Positions 26,901 through 34,057 of a DNA stretch of 64,000 bases are shown in pieces. Position 1 is the stretch's first letter, and every line of letters starts with the position of its first letter. Made by a program: the position numbers and the translations under genes. The notes below the pieces were generated by a model, which was not told the origin of the DNA, searched no databases, and saw only the letters and a list, made by a program, of their open reading frames with translations. The DNA comes from Octadecabacter temperatus (GTDB taxonomy: Bacteria > Pseudomonadota > Alphaproteobacteria > Rhodobacterales > Rhodobacteraceae). The stretch is from the NCBI RefSeq assembly GCF_001187845.1, contig NZ_CP012160.1, positions 1,178,001 to 1,242,000 of the forward strand, read 5' to 3'.

Positions 26901-27037
26901 GTAAGGCCGTCCGACTTGGCCCAAGCTTTTAGCAAGTCCTTGAACGCCTCGCTGATGACGCCTTCAGTAAGAGAGCCGCTTACCATTCGGATTTTGTCGA
27001 TGTCAGCAAGATAGCTGTTGATCAGTCTTTGGCTCAT
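23915..27037 (-). CDS. Type ISP/IIG-like restriction-modification methyltransferase
   Basis: 1040 aa. The N-terminus holds a PD-(D/E)xK nuclease-like domain: R-P-D64-G, then YWE79AK81. The middle is an adenine-specific methyltransferase: SAM-binding ILDPATGTGTYICELIEYF (340-347) and catalytic NPPYNANQ (453-456). The C-terminus (from about 800) matches the specificity region of type ISP enzymes (LNLKREFPRIPFYPDFPQWRDWG-like layout and the final DYKEQVVDLLKRVT). The helicase domain usual for ISP enzymes is absent. GGGGTGAG precedes the ATG. First gene of the operon with mrr. Confidence 0.88.
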   Translation of the reverse strand: MSQRLINSYLADIDKIRMVSGSLTEGVISEAFKDLLKAWAKSDGLTFINQYPMQSSLKKPIRPDGAILHDVRVPLGYWEAKDTDDDLDAEIKAKLLTGYPQDNIIFEDSRVAVLWQDRNEITRCDMTDTAGLEQLLNLFFGYQRPEIAQFRLAVEQFKADLPAVLTALREKIDEAYKINVTFKTAAKKFLAHACETINPTLGRDDVREMLIQHILTEEIFARVFDEADFHRDNNVAKLLYELEGAFFTGAVKKSTLKALQPYYTAINANAAQITSHTEKQTFLKVIYENFYKVYNPDAADRLGVVYTPNEIVKFMIEGADWLTDKHFGKRLIDEGVEILDPATGTGTYICELIEYFRGQPDKLRHKYTEELHANEVAILPYYVANLNIEATYQAVSGQYAEYPNLCFVDTLDNIGGLGIKSGHQFDMFASVSDENVARVKRQNKRKISVVIGNPPYNANQQNENDNNKNRTYPHIDDLIKRSFVKLSTAQKTKVYDMYARFFRWASDRLHDDGVIAFVTNRSFIDSRTFDGFRRYVAQEFDEIYLVDLGGDVRANPKLSGTKNNVFGIQTGVAISFFVRRQLGKKKKRDCKIHYVRRPELETSDDKLSWLSAVKASDAKYEVVTPDEKGNWINQTENNWDDLLPVADKKTKAAKVASQEKAIFKLFSLGVATNRDDWVYDFSENDLAAKAKHLVGIYEQDRKRLKTLKSPKEIADALDYSIKWTRSVKKDLLGRKKHRFNKSSIITANYRPYVKKAMYRDTAFNEMSNLTRTIFGMGQHLNSSITFMGDSSGKPFLSLAINQVPDLNFVSPASGGSQTLARYRYNLEGGRIDNITDWAFNKFTAHYGKKAKITKDDIFAYVYAVLHDPVYRETYAINLKREFPRIPFYPDFPQWRDWGQTLLDLHIGYEKVKPYKLKRSDEEDVKAVKAGLAPKVSLKADKDAGTITLDSETTLSGIPPECWDYKLGNRSGLEWILDQYKEKTPRDPTIREKFNTYRFADYKEQVVDLLKRVTRVSVETMEVVEKMKAVKRSSNEDSKDD

Positions 27038-27052
27038 TACTCACCCCATACG

Positions 27053-27065
27053 TGTAACATGGTTA
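27053..27065 (-). promoter_or_regulatory. 13-base motif upstream of the methylase gene
   Basis: Plus-strand TGTAACATGGTTA, containing TAAC-ATG-GTTA dyad symmetry. The same 13 bases occur at 28513-28525 upstream of the serine recombinase. Candidate shared operator. Confidence 0.5.
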
Positions 27066-27690
27066 GAGCTCCTGAGGAAGAACGTCTACTCGAAAGAGAA
27101 AAGGCATTGCCTGAGCTAAGTGTGAGTTCGCGGGCGCGTCGATTTCAGCGCTGCAGCGAAAGTTTGGTTCGATGGGCCGCACTGCAGCATGGCAGAGGGT
27201 GAGCCAGTGTCTGCTTTGGGCCGTCCCTATTCAGGCTGGAAAGGTGTGCAATCACCGAGCCAGCCCTAACCGACGCCTGAGCAGCATACCCAGAAATGGC
27301 TATGGCCCGGCTAACATGCAGTGTGTGGGTCGTGCAACTGCGCATAGAGAGCCACTTGGACCAAGAAAACGGCGCGAAAACGGGTTAACAAAGGCAACCT
27401 TTTCCAGCCAGAATTGAAATTTTTTTCGGGCCACCTGCGAATCCCCCATGGGGGGAGGGGGGGCTGTCAGAAAAAGGCAAAATCTTACAAGCGTGGAAAA
27501 ATTAGCGAGTCTACAACCGGACGGCTGTATTTCGGAGGAGTCTGCAAGGAAAGTGTTAAACACGGTTGCACGCGCCGGATGGGTTCCGTTTCTGTTGCTG
27601 TTGCTCTGGTCCTCAGCTACTACGCGCCGGAATCGACGTGGAGGGTATACCCCCTTGGAGCCTCATATTGCTTATATTCGTCAACGTCTT

Positions 27691-27704
27691 AGCGCTAACG
27701 CGCT
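27691..27704. repeat. TRAC-loop hairpin 3
   Basis: AGCGC-TAAC-GCGCT, a perfect 5-base stem downstream of the serine recombinase stop on the minus strand. Confidence 0.6.
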
Positions 27705-27792
27705 CAGTTCCCTTTGATCGAACCAAACGATTCAACGTGACCAGACCACGCCGCCCCGCCATGCCCATGGGCCAGAAATACGCTTGTTTCTA

Positions 27793-28467
27793 CTATGCGG
27801 CGAGTCTGGCCTCTAATCTGGCCACGGATGTGGGGTGCCACTGCTTTCCCCGTGCCGTTTCAAAACCGCGTTTGTTCAACTCATTTGCCTTGGCCTGAAG
27901 GGTGTTAAAACCTTCGTTTCTGAGGTCTTCCAAGGCTGCGGATAGGTCCGATGCACGCGCTAACGCGCGTGTCTTGATGACCTGCACAGCGGCTGTATTG
28001 CCCTTGTCAGCACGCCTAAGGGCGTCAGCCCCGTTGGGGTTCCCGAATGTCTTTCCACGTGCCTTTGCGGCCTTCATGGCGACACGGGTTCTGTCCCCGA
28101 TCATGCGGGATTCTTCCTGTGCAAGAACACTCATGATTCCGATGGTCATGGGGTTGGCGGTGGGTATATCGCACGCCACGAAAGGGACCTTAGAGTCCTG
28201 TAAATTAAGGAGGAAAGCCGCATTGCGTGAGAGTCTGTCCAGCTTGGCGATGACAAGGGTCGCACCCTTGGCGCGTGCCGTTCTAAGGGCGCTTTCAAGC
28301 TGCGGTCTGGAGTCGATCCGTCCCGACTCTACCTCTTCGAATTCTGCCACGATTTCTGCGCCGTGGGTGGCGGCGTAAGCCGCGATTGCAGCGCGCTGGC
28401 CTTCGATACCCAAACCGCTGCGCCCCTGCTTATCGGTGCTTACTCTGATATACGTTACGATCTTCAT
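27793..28467 (-). CDS. Serine recombinase (resolvase/invertase family)
   Basis: 224 aa. The catalytic domain begins KIVTYIRVSTDKQGRSGLG with nucleophile S10, and has LVIAKLDRLSRNAAFLLNL with the conserved arginines and the E-helix region MTIGIMSVLAQEESRMIGDRT. The C-terminus contains a short helix-turn-helix (FNTLQAKANELNKRGFETARG...WHPTSVARL). ATG 28467 has AGAGGAATAAG; a longer frame to 28530 would read through the inverted repeat. A second recombinase inside an integrase-bearing island suggests either a resolvase or a nested insertion. The 3' coding region contains TRAC-loop hairpin 4. Confidence 0.9.
   Translation of the reverse strand: MKIVTYIRVSTDKQGRSGLGIEGQRAAIAAYAATHGAEIVAEFEEVESGRIDSRPQLESALRTARAKGATLVIAKLDRLSRNAAFLLNLQDSKVPFVACDIPTANPMTIGIMSVLAQEESRMIGDRTRVAMKAAKARGKTFGNPNGADALRRADKGNTAAVQVIKTRALARASDLSAALEDLRNEGFNTLQAKANELNKRGFETARGKQWHPTSVARLEARLAA
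27954..27971. repeat. TRAC-loop hairpin 4
   Basis: CACGCGC-TAAC-GCGCGTG, perfect 7-base stem, lying inside the serine recombinase coding region, unlike its intergenic relatives. Confidence 0.6.
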
Positions 28468-28481
28468 ACTTATTCCTCTTT

Positions 28482-28525
28482 TTACAAATGGACTAGGGAG
28501 CCCTACGCCATTTGTAACATGGTTA
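28482..28525 (-). promoter_or_regulatory. Inverted repeat and 13-base motif upstream of the serine recombinase
   Basis: TTACAAATGG (28482-28491) and CCATTTGTAA (28508-28517) form a perfect 10-base inverted repeat with 16 bases between. It overlaps a copy of the 13-base TGTAACATGGTTA (28513-28525) also found before the methylase gene. Likely an autoregulatory operator or a recombination site for the recombinase. Confidence 0.55.
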
Positions 28526-28705
28526 TGCATGATTCTGGAGTCTTTTCAATGACTTATTGGGGGAGTAGTGCGTGTCGTGAACGTTGTTTGCAATCTGGTA
28601 TGCTAGAATGCAAGGTTGCGCGAGGTTGCGCGGTGCCACGTCGAAGGCGGCTAATCGGGGTATTTTGGCGCCTTAGGTGTTATTGCGGACGCCATATAAC
28701 CTGCC

Positions 28706-29110
28706 TCAAAGCGGGCCGCTGAGCAGACCAACGTGTCTAAAGATGTTGTTGATCGAGGTCGCGGCAAGTGCAAACGATTTGAACGTGGATGCTGCACTGA
28801 ATTCGTCTAGCGCAAAATCGCCATCATACACTTTGAACACTCGTTTTTGCCTTCCGAACAATCCCTGTCCAGCATTCTCACAAGTGAAGACAAAGTCTGA
28901 TTCAATCTGAGGGCAGGTCAGGACAAAGACACCCTTGTCCATGCCGTCTAACGCTGCCTGTGCAGACTGTGTAAATTCCGGATGAAACCGTACCACCAAA
29001 CCCTTCGAGTGCTGCTTTTTCAAAACTGACAGAAGAAACTGCGTGTGTTTGGCCTCAAAGGGCAGGAGGTTAGATGTCCTTTGGATTTCATCAATCGTGC
29101 ACTGGTCCAT
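28706..29110 (-). CDS. Hypothetical protein
   Basis: 134 aa from ATG 29110, which has AGAGGGG upstream; the longer frame overlaps the divergent SWIM gene region. No motif recognised. Predicted mixed alpha/beta soluble protein, with LLPFEAKHTQFLLSVLKKQH, FVFTCENAGQGLFGRQKRVFKVYDGDFAL. The last phrase, a beta strand followed by a basic turn, resembles stress or tail-fibre-associated proteins only loosely. No signal peptide. Divergent from the SWIM gene, with about 120 bases between. Confidence 0.55.
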   Translation of the reverse strand: MDQCTIDEIQRTSNLLPFEAKHTQFLLSVLKKQHSKGLVVRFHPEFTQSAQAALDGMDKGVFVLTCPQIESDFVFTCENAGQGLFGRQKRVFKVYDGDFALDEFSAASTFKSFALAATSINNIFRHVGLLSGPL

Positions 29111-29230
29111 GATCGTATGCCCCTCTAGGTTGCGAGGATAAATCACAGCGGCGGACGGATTATGCAAGGGCGTGTGCGCCTTAATCGTGCCGTAAATGTG
29201 CTGCACCAATTCCGAAAAGAGGAGTCAGAT

Positions 29231-29851
29231 ATGCTGTTCTATGTCCAAGGAAGCGGGAAGACCCCGTACGAATTGAAAGCAACGGGCGCAGGTGAGACGT
29301 TCTATCTGGCTTGTTCATGCCCAGCCGGACGCAAGACAGGAAAACAATGCAAGCACGCCCGCGCGCTTCTTATGGGGGAGGTGACTGCGCTACAGGAAGG
29401 GTCTGGCGACTTAGTTGAATTGGCGAAGCTGGCGGCGGGGTCATCGGCGATTGCAGAGGCCATGGACCGACCACTTGAAAAGATGCCACACAGACCGCCT
29501 GAGGGCGCGAGCTGCGTGAAGTCGCTTTACGAAGTCGGTTGCCCGCTAATCGACGCAACGGACCTGACGCCTCAATACAGCGAAGAGGGCGGGGACTGGA
29601 AGGTGCGCCGCCTGACACTGCACGAACGTTGGAGGAACGGAAACCTTAAGAAGGGCGCGGCGTTTGAACTGACTTGGGAAGAAATGTCAGGGGACGTGGT
29701 GGTCCAAGCGGACGGGTCATTGGCCTATGAGAACGTGAAGCCCCGTGCGCGTCCATACGTGGTTAGGGGGAAGAGCATGCAGACCGTCACACGCAAAAAA
29801 TTCGAGGATGCTTATGACTTCCTTATCAAGGCTATGGCGAAGCGCGGTTGA
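29231..29851 (+). CDS. SWIM zinc-finger protein
   Basis: 206 aa. ATG 29231 follows AAAGAGGAG. Residues 26-45 contain the CxC...CxH SWIM signature (C28-S-C30, C40-K-H42, in YLACSCPAGRKTGKQCKHAR), a zinc finger used for DNA or protein binding. The remainder (GCPLIDATDLTPQYSEEGG, LTWEEMSGDVVVQADG) is a soluble domain I do not recognise. Alone on its strand in this part of the island; the stop touches TRAC-loop hairpin 5. Confidence 0.75.
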   Translation: MLFYVQGSGKTPYELKATGAGETFYLACSCPAGRKTGKQCKHARALLMGEVTALQEGSGDLVELAKLAAGSSAIAEAMDRPLEKMPHRPPEGASCVKSLYEVGCPLIDATDLTPQYSEEGGDWKVRRLTLHERWRNGNLKKGAAFELTWEEMSGDVVVQADGSLAYENVKPRARPYVVRGKSMQTVTRKKFEDAYDFLIKAMAKRG

Positions 29852-29866
29852 GGCGCTGACGCGCCT
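29851..29866. repeat. TRAC-loop hairpin 5
   Basis: AGGCGC-TGAC-GCGCCT, perfect 6-base stem starting on the last base of the SWIM gene stop codon. Confidence 0.65.
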
Positions 29867-30289
29867 ACAGACGCAATCACTTCTCCCTCAGCGAAGAGCC
29901 GCCACGCGTTGAATCCTGCCCACTTCATCGTATGAGGTGAAATGAGGTGGTCTAGATTTACCTCACCTCTAATTCGTACTTATTTTATTGGTCTTTTCTT
30001 CTTTAAGTGAGTTGAGTGATGTTAATGAAGTGATCTGAGAGTTATTATAGAGAAACATTTCTTTTTATTGCCGTAGGCATATGTCGATAAAGAAAAATAA
30101 AAAATATATCCTATGGGGCGGCGCGGGCAGGGGTACCTCATGACCTCACCTACCTCACTTATCTTACTTGTTGTAATTAAAACAGGTACTTACTGGTGTG
30201 ATGTGTCCTTGTTGCACTTCATTATGACGGGCAGGATGGTGAAGTGACTTCCTGAAGCAGGCCAGAACATCCCTCGCCGGACAAGAGAA
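29867..30289. other. AT-rich repeat region, candidate replication origin
   Basis: No gene. Two groups of a short iteron-like repeat, TGAGGTGA/TGAGGTGG and ACCTCACCTC (29933-29969), and ACCTCA, ACCTCACC, ACCTCACT (30135-30159), flank a strongly AT-rich core (29970-30115) with runs such as AAAGAAAAATAAAAAATATAT. The neighbouring gene encodes an AAA+/primase-like replication protein. This arrangement fits an origin used after excision. Confidence 0.45.
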
Positions 30290-30307
30290 AGGGCGCTGAC
30301 GCGCCCT
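30290..30307. repeat. TRAC-loop hairpin 6
   Basis: AGGGCGC-TGAC-GCGCCCT, perfect 7-base stem, followed on the minus strand by TTCTC, 35 bases past the AAA+ gene stop; could end that transcript. Confidence 0.65.
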
Positions 30308-30341
30308 CTATCCTCTCACTGTCACTCAAATTCAGCGACGT

Positions 30342-32306
30342 TCAAGTGACCTTAGGCGTCAACTTCCACACGGTCCGGCGCTGGCGTGTCCCTGCCTTCT
30401 CCAGACGCACCTCTACACCGTCGAGGTTAAAGTACGCGTCAGCGTACTGTGCGAGAAACTTTCCCATCGCGGTGGCGTCATAGATGACGTCTGCATCGCG
30501 CTTCGTCTTGCGGACGCCTTCAAGTGCGATGTCTTCAGTGAAACACAAGTCCACAAGTCCCTCGTCACCCCCGACCAACATTTCGTTACTGACGTTCCTC
30601 TGTGCCGCGTCATTAGCCTTTTCCCACCAGACGGCGACAAGGTCATTGATGCCTTCCGCCTCGTTGATCGACGCGACGCGGTCCTTCTGGTCTTCGTTAG
30701 ACAGAAAGGTGGTGATCCCAGCATGTTCAAGGACGCCGCCCAATACGCGGACCCATTCGCCAAACGAGGCCATATGGGGGGCATTCTGAGGGGCGGGCAT
30801 ACCCGCGAACACCCACGCCTTCACAAGCGTCAGCGCGGCGCACAGAAGCTCTTCTCGGTGCTTTGCGATATGCCCCCCCTCCAAGCTATACTTGAATGTG
30901 GTACGGGCCTTGGGGTTCTCCATCTGGGCGTCGAGGCGGATCAAAAACGCGCGCCGCTTGAGGTCTTCGTTCAAGCGGGCATTATTTGACGTCATGATGG
31001 TCATGGCGTTTACGGCCACGGTCGCCATCGATGACTGCCCAAGAATGCGGCCTTCAAACGTCGTTGCCGTCAGAACGGACGCCAAGGCGTCGGACACAAT
31101 TTCGCCCGATACATTATCAAACCACATGAAAGGCTTGGGCGCGCGCAGAGAGGCAAAGATAAGCTTGCGCCGTTCCTCTTCGTTTGAAGGCAAGGCGGCG
31201 GACGGTTCGGATGCACCGGCAACAATGCGATACGCACCCTCTGCGAGCAAAGACGCACCCGTTGCGACCTTGGGCTTCGTAATGAAAGCCATCGGCAGCG
31301 GCCCGTCGATCATCTGACGGCAAAAGGGGGTAAGCAACATCGCAAGAAAATTCGCCATGCTCGCAGGAACGTCATCCGCATAAAGCGTTTCCCCGTCGGG
31401 GCGGCAGTCCTCCCCGTCAAAAGGAAAGTCTCCAAACAGGTCCAACAAAGTTTCCAAGGCCTCATCGATGTCAAGCTGCGTCGGAATGCGAGGAATGTTC
31501 AGCATACGCAAGTTCGCAGGAAGCGACATATAGATGCCTGTGTCTTCGTCGTATCCGTTCGTGCTGATCAAATCCCCATCGGACGCAAACAGAGGGTGCG
31601 TTGCAATCTGGGTGAGGCAGGGGAAGGTGTAGTTACCGTAATACAGCTCCTCTACTACATCCATGGGGGCGCTGCATGACTGCATTTCGCCCCCCTGATC
31701 TACAAAGAACGGGGCGTAATCGTGGACGATTGGACGAAGACTACGCGGGGACAAAAAGTCCATTTCTTCGCGCTCTGCCTGAGGGTTGCGGACGACGCGG
31801 ACAAGGTTCTTACCGTGCCGTAACAGGACAGGTGTATAATTATCATTCACGTTCTTGATGCTGTCGTATGCGTATGTCTTGAGGTCGTCGAAGCCAAACG
31901 TCCCCATCACGTTCGTCTTTCCCTTTGCCTTGTCATTCGCGATACCCATGGCGGACCATTCCGACTCTGCGAAGTTATGAGCTGCGTTCAAATAGCGCTT
32001 GGGAAGGGCCGCAGACCACTTTGTCGCGATTTTACTGGAAAAGATGTTGATCTGACTTGTATCGATCTTGGACTTCACAAGCGACATATAGAACTTGGCA
32101 AGTTCGAGGTCCGTGAAGGGGGAGTCGTCTGCGTGCTCTTCGATCTGCTGTTCGAACATCACGTTTACATACAACGGCACATTTCTAATCTCTTCGATTT
32201 CTCGAATGTTGAACTTGTTCCTAAACTTTCTGCCGCCTTCCGACATCTTTGTCCGGACGGTAACGGTTGGATGATCCGGCGGAGTCATCGCGATAACATT
32301 TGCCAT
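30342..32306 (-). CDS. AAA+ primase/helicase-like replication protein of the island
   Basis: 654 aa from ATG 32306 (AAAGGAAA upstream). The C-terminal half resembles the ATPase of phage and plasmid primase-helicases: KPKVATGASLL at 344-354 in the Walker A position, FMWFDNV at 393-399 as Walker B, sensor-like MTIMTSNN (435-442) and RRAFLIRL with a candidate arginine finger. The Walker A lysine is missing (TGAS rather than TGKS), which is unusual. N-terminal 300 residues show no clear primase motif. It lies beside the AT-rich repeat region, supporting a role in island replication. Confidence 0.7.
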   Translation of the reverse strand: MANVIAMTPPDHPTVTVRTKMSEGGRKFRNKFNIREIEEIRNVPLYVNVMFEQQIEEHADDSPFTDLELAKFYMSLVKSKIDTSQINIFSSKIATKWSAALPKRYLNAAHNFAESEWSAMGIANDKAKGKTNVMGTFGFDDLKTYAYDSIKNVNDNYTPVLLRHGKNLVRVVRNPQAEREEMDFLSPRSLRPIVHDYAPFFVDQGGEMQSCSAPMDVVEELYYGNYTFPCLTQIATHPLFASDGDLISTNGYDEDTGIYMSLPANLRMLNIPRIPTQLDIDEALETLLDLFGDFPFDGEDCRPDGETLYADDVPASMANFLAMLLTPFCRQMIDGPLPMAFITKPKVATGASLLAEGAYRIVAGASEPSAALPSNEEERRKLIFASLRAPKPFMWFDNVSGEIVSDALASVLTATTFEGRILGQSSMATVAVNAMTIMTSNNARLNEDLKRRAFLIRLDAQMENPKARTTFKYSLEGGHIAKHREELLCAALTLVKAWVFAGMPAPQNAPHMASFGEWVRVLGGVLEHAGITTFLSNEDQKDRVASINEAEGINDLVAVWWEKANDAAQRNVSNEMLVGGDEGLVDLCFTEDIALEGVRKTKRDADVIYDATAMGKFLAQYADAYFNLDGVEVRLEKAGTRQRRTVWKLTPKVT

Positions 32307-32427
32307 GTGGTTTCCTTTTTGTGGGTTAAATTTGCATTCGGATTCCTTTCTCGATTCACATTCTGGACCGTTTCGCTTGCCCCGATGATCAGGGGGACGC
32401 CGCAACGGACAAGGGCAGGCTGATGAA

Positions 32428-32443
32428 GGCGGCTAACGCCGCC
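32428..32443. repeat. TRAC-loop hairpin 7
   Basis: GGCGGC-TAAC-GCCGCC, perfect 6-base stem between the small-gene operon end and the AAA+ gene start. Confidence 0.65.
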
Positions 32444-32595
32444 AATAGTATCTCAGGACGTCAGTGAGACGCCGCTTTCTTCTACGCAATTCGTGCGGGT
32501 TGGGTCAAGGAAAGTGCAACAAATTCAGTTACTTCTGGCTTGAAGATGAATTGGAGGTTGCACCAAAGTACGGCAAATGCAGCTTCAAGCTGCGC

Positions 32596-32910
32596 TTAAA
32601 CGGGCCGGTGGAAGTCCACACTATCCGTCAAACAGTCAAACGAGATTGTGTCCTGAAGAGGCCAACCACCCCTTTTGAAGGTCCACGTCCCGTCATCGCG
32701 GGGGATAAAATTTGATGCACTAAGAACGCGGCGGGCCACTGCCTCATCCCCGTCCAACACGGCTGCAAAATCAACGAAACTGATATAAAATCCGCCACAA
32801 CGCGCGGGGCGTGTTGTGGTCGTCGCCGCGCGAAAAATGTTGATAAGTTCAATCGTCAGGGCGTTATCATCGCTAATAAACGGGGCGTTGTGTTCAATGT
32901 CAGAGGTCAT
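32596..32910 (-). CDS. Hypothetical small island protein
   Basis: 104 aa from ATG 32910, preceded by AAGGAAAC and overlapping the upstream 57-aa frame (ATGA). Composition is acidic and soluble: FISDDNALTIELINIFRAAT, then GGFYISFVDFAAVLDGDEAVARRVLSASNF and a basic-aromatic DGTWTFKRGGWPLQD. No family recognised. Last gene of a seven-base-spaced or overlapping operon of small genes. Confidence 0.6.
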   Translation of the reverse strand: MTSDIEHNAPFISDDNALTIELINIFRAATTTTRPARCGGFYISFVDFAAVLDGDEAVARRVLSASNFIPRDDGTWTFKRGGWPLQDTISFDCLTDSVDFHRPV

Positions 32911-33080
32911 GACGTTTCCTTCAAGTGTGGGTATTCCATATTCAACCGGTTCGCGATTGCCGCGCGGATGGTCTCGAAAGCGGACTCGAATTCCTGAGGG
33001 GATGCCCCCACCATTGCGGCGCGGGCGTTTGCCCACAGTTCGGCACGACGCGCGGGGCGTGTGGTCGTCTTATTCTGCAT
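32907..33080 (-). CDS. Hypothetical 57-aa island protein
   Basis: Short frame beginning MQNKTTTRPARRAELW and ending HLKETS. Its ATG lies within the last 11 bases of the upstream gene and its stop overlaps the next ATG by 4 bases (ATGA), so both ends are coupled. One predicted amphipathic helix (PQEFESAFETIRAAIANRL). Too short for automatic length cut-offs. Supported by the overlaps, not by similarity. Confidence 0.55.
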   Translation of the reverse strand: MQNKTTTRPARRAELWANARAAMVGASPQEFESAFETIRAAIANRLNMEYPHLKETS

Positions 33081-33324
33081 TCTTCATGCCCTCCAAAAAC
33101 TCATCAATTTCGATCTTGAGACGCGCCTCTTCAGCTTCGCGCTGTTCGGGGGTCATACGTTCGCGGGCCTCCAAACCGCGCTCAATGCGCGCACGCTTTT
33201 CACGTTCGCGCGCGATCTCTGAAGCGGTCTTTCCCTTCTTCCCAAAGCCGTCGCGACCGTCGCTGTTCTTGCGATAAATGACGGAAGAATCCGACATTGC
33301 GCCGCCGTCTTCAAATTCATCCAT
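33070..33324 (-). CDS. Hypothetical charged helical protein
   Basis: 84 aa from ATG 33324, which overlaps the upstream stop (ATGGATGA). Highly charged: the C-terminal half, ASEIAREREKRARIERGLEA onward, should form one long helix or coiled coil. This composition is common among small phage accessory or DNA-packaging-associated proteins, but no family is identified. Confidence 0.6.
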   Translation of the reverse strand: MDEFEDGGAMSDSSVIYRKNSDGRDGFGKKGKTASEIAREREKRARIERGLEARERMTPEQREAEEARLKIEIDEFLEGMKNAE

Positions 33325-33565
33325 AACGGCGGTCCCCGTCCTTGAGGCTGGCACGCGCCCTCAAATCGTTGCGCCGCCGATCCTCAGGCGTGAGGGCCAC
33401 AGGTCCTGAAAGACGCCGCTGGAGGGCTTCAAACTCTGCCACGGTCAACAGGCGGCTAGGAAACAAGACGCACTGGTGCGCGCCGTCCTGAATTCGAAAC
33501 AGGTGGTCATATGGACCGTCCGGTGCGTGTTCGCGGCAAGCGTTTTCAATCTTATCCAAGGTCAT
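33317..33565 (-). CDS. Hypothetical small island protein
   Basis: 82 aa. I take ATG 33565 (TLDKIENACREH...) rather than GTG 33580, because TGATG couples it to the upstream stop and GGGGG lies upstream. Sequence: HLFRIQDGAHQCVLFPSRLL, then VAEFEALQRRLSGPVALTPEDRRR. No known domain. Confidence 0.6.
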   Translation of the reverse strand: MTLDKIENACREHAPDGPYDHLFRIQDGAHQCVLFPSRLLTVAEFEALQRRLSGPVALTPEDRRRNDLRARASLKDGDRRYG

Positions 33566-34056
33566 CACAAAAGCCCCCACTTGCGCGCCATGCGAAGGCG
33601 TGCCTGATGGTCTGACATTTCTGAAAGCAATCGAATCTTTTCATTGCGGTCGTCAGCTTCACCCACGGGGGCGGTGGTCACGCCCAAATCACGCGCGCGG
33701 GCGAGCTTACGTGCGCGGGCGTCGGTGCTGCGTGCGTGGGCTGCGTCGGTGGTGATCTTATCCAATTCTGCAACGGCGGCGGCGCGTGCGTCTTCGTCCC
33801 CATCCGCGATTGCCGCCTTGCGCGCCACATCGGACAACGCCGGAAGCTCGCGCAGTTCACGCTGATAGGCCTCTTCGTCCAGCGGTGCACCCATAGTCGC
33901 AAGGCGAATCTCGCGGATGTCCAGAACGTCCGCCGGTTCAATTGTGACGCCCTGCGCACGGGCGTCGGTGATTGCGCGTTCAGACAGTTCTGCGAGGCGG
34001 CTAGCAAGCGTGTCAGAGGCGTTTACGATTGCGGTAAAGTTTGTGTGGTCGGTCAT
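33565..34056 (-). CDS. Hypothetical helical island protein
   Basis: 163 aa from ATG 34056 with GAGGAGTC upstream. Ala-, Arg- and Asp-rich, largely helical (SDTLASRLAELSERAITDAR; DARAAAVAELDKITTDAAHA). Begins one base after the upstream stop. No family recognised; a scaffold or regulatory role is possible. Confidence 0.6.
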   Translation of the reverse strand: MTDHTNFTAIVNASDTLASRLAELSERAITDARAQGVTIEPADVLDIREIRLATMGAPLDEEAYQRELRELPALSDVARKAAIADGDEDARAAAVAELDKITTDAAHARSTDARARKLARARDLGVTTAPVGEADDRNEKIRLLSEMSDHQARLRMARKWGLL

Positions 34057-34057
34057 T

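Larger units (their letters stand above)
27038..27792. other. 755-base interval without a recognisable gene
   Basis: Holds the upstream region of the methylase gene (13-base motif at 27053-27065) and TRAC-loop hairpin 3. Several short open frames exist on both strands (the longest about 90 codons) but none shows a convincing start, motif or codon pattern. One plus-strand frame ends with LEPHIAYIRQRL, faintly like a transposase segment, so decayed mobile DNA is possible. Confidence 0.5.

Noticed and set aside
27448..27717. Transposase remnant
   Set aside because: Only the last dozen residues look like a transposase; the rest has a leucine run and no catalytic motif. Kept as an unassigned interval.
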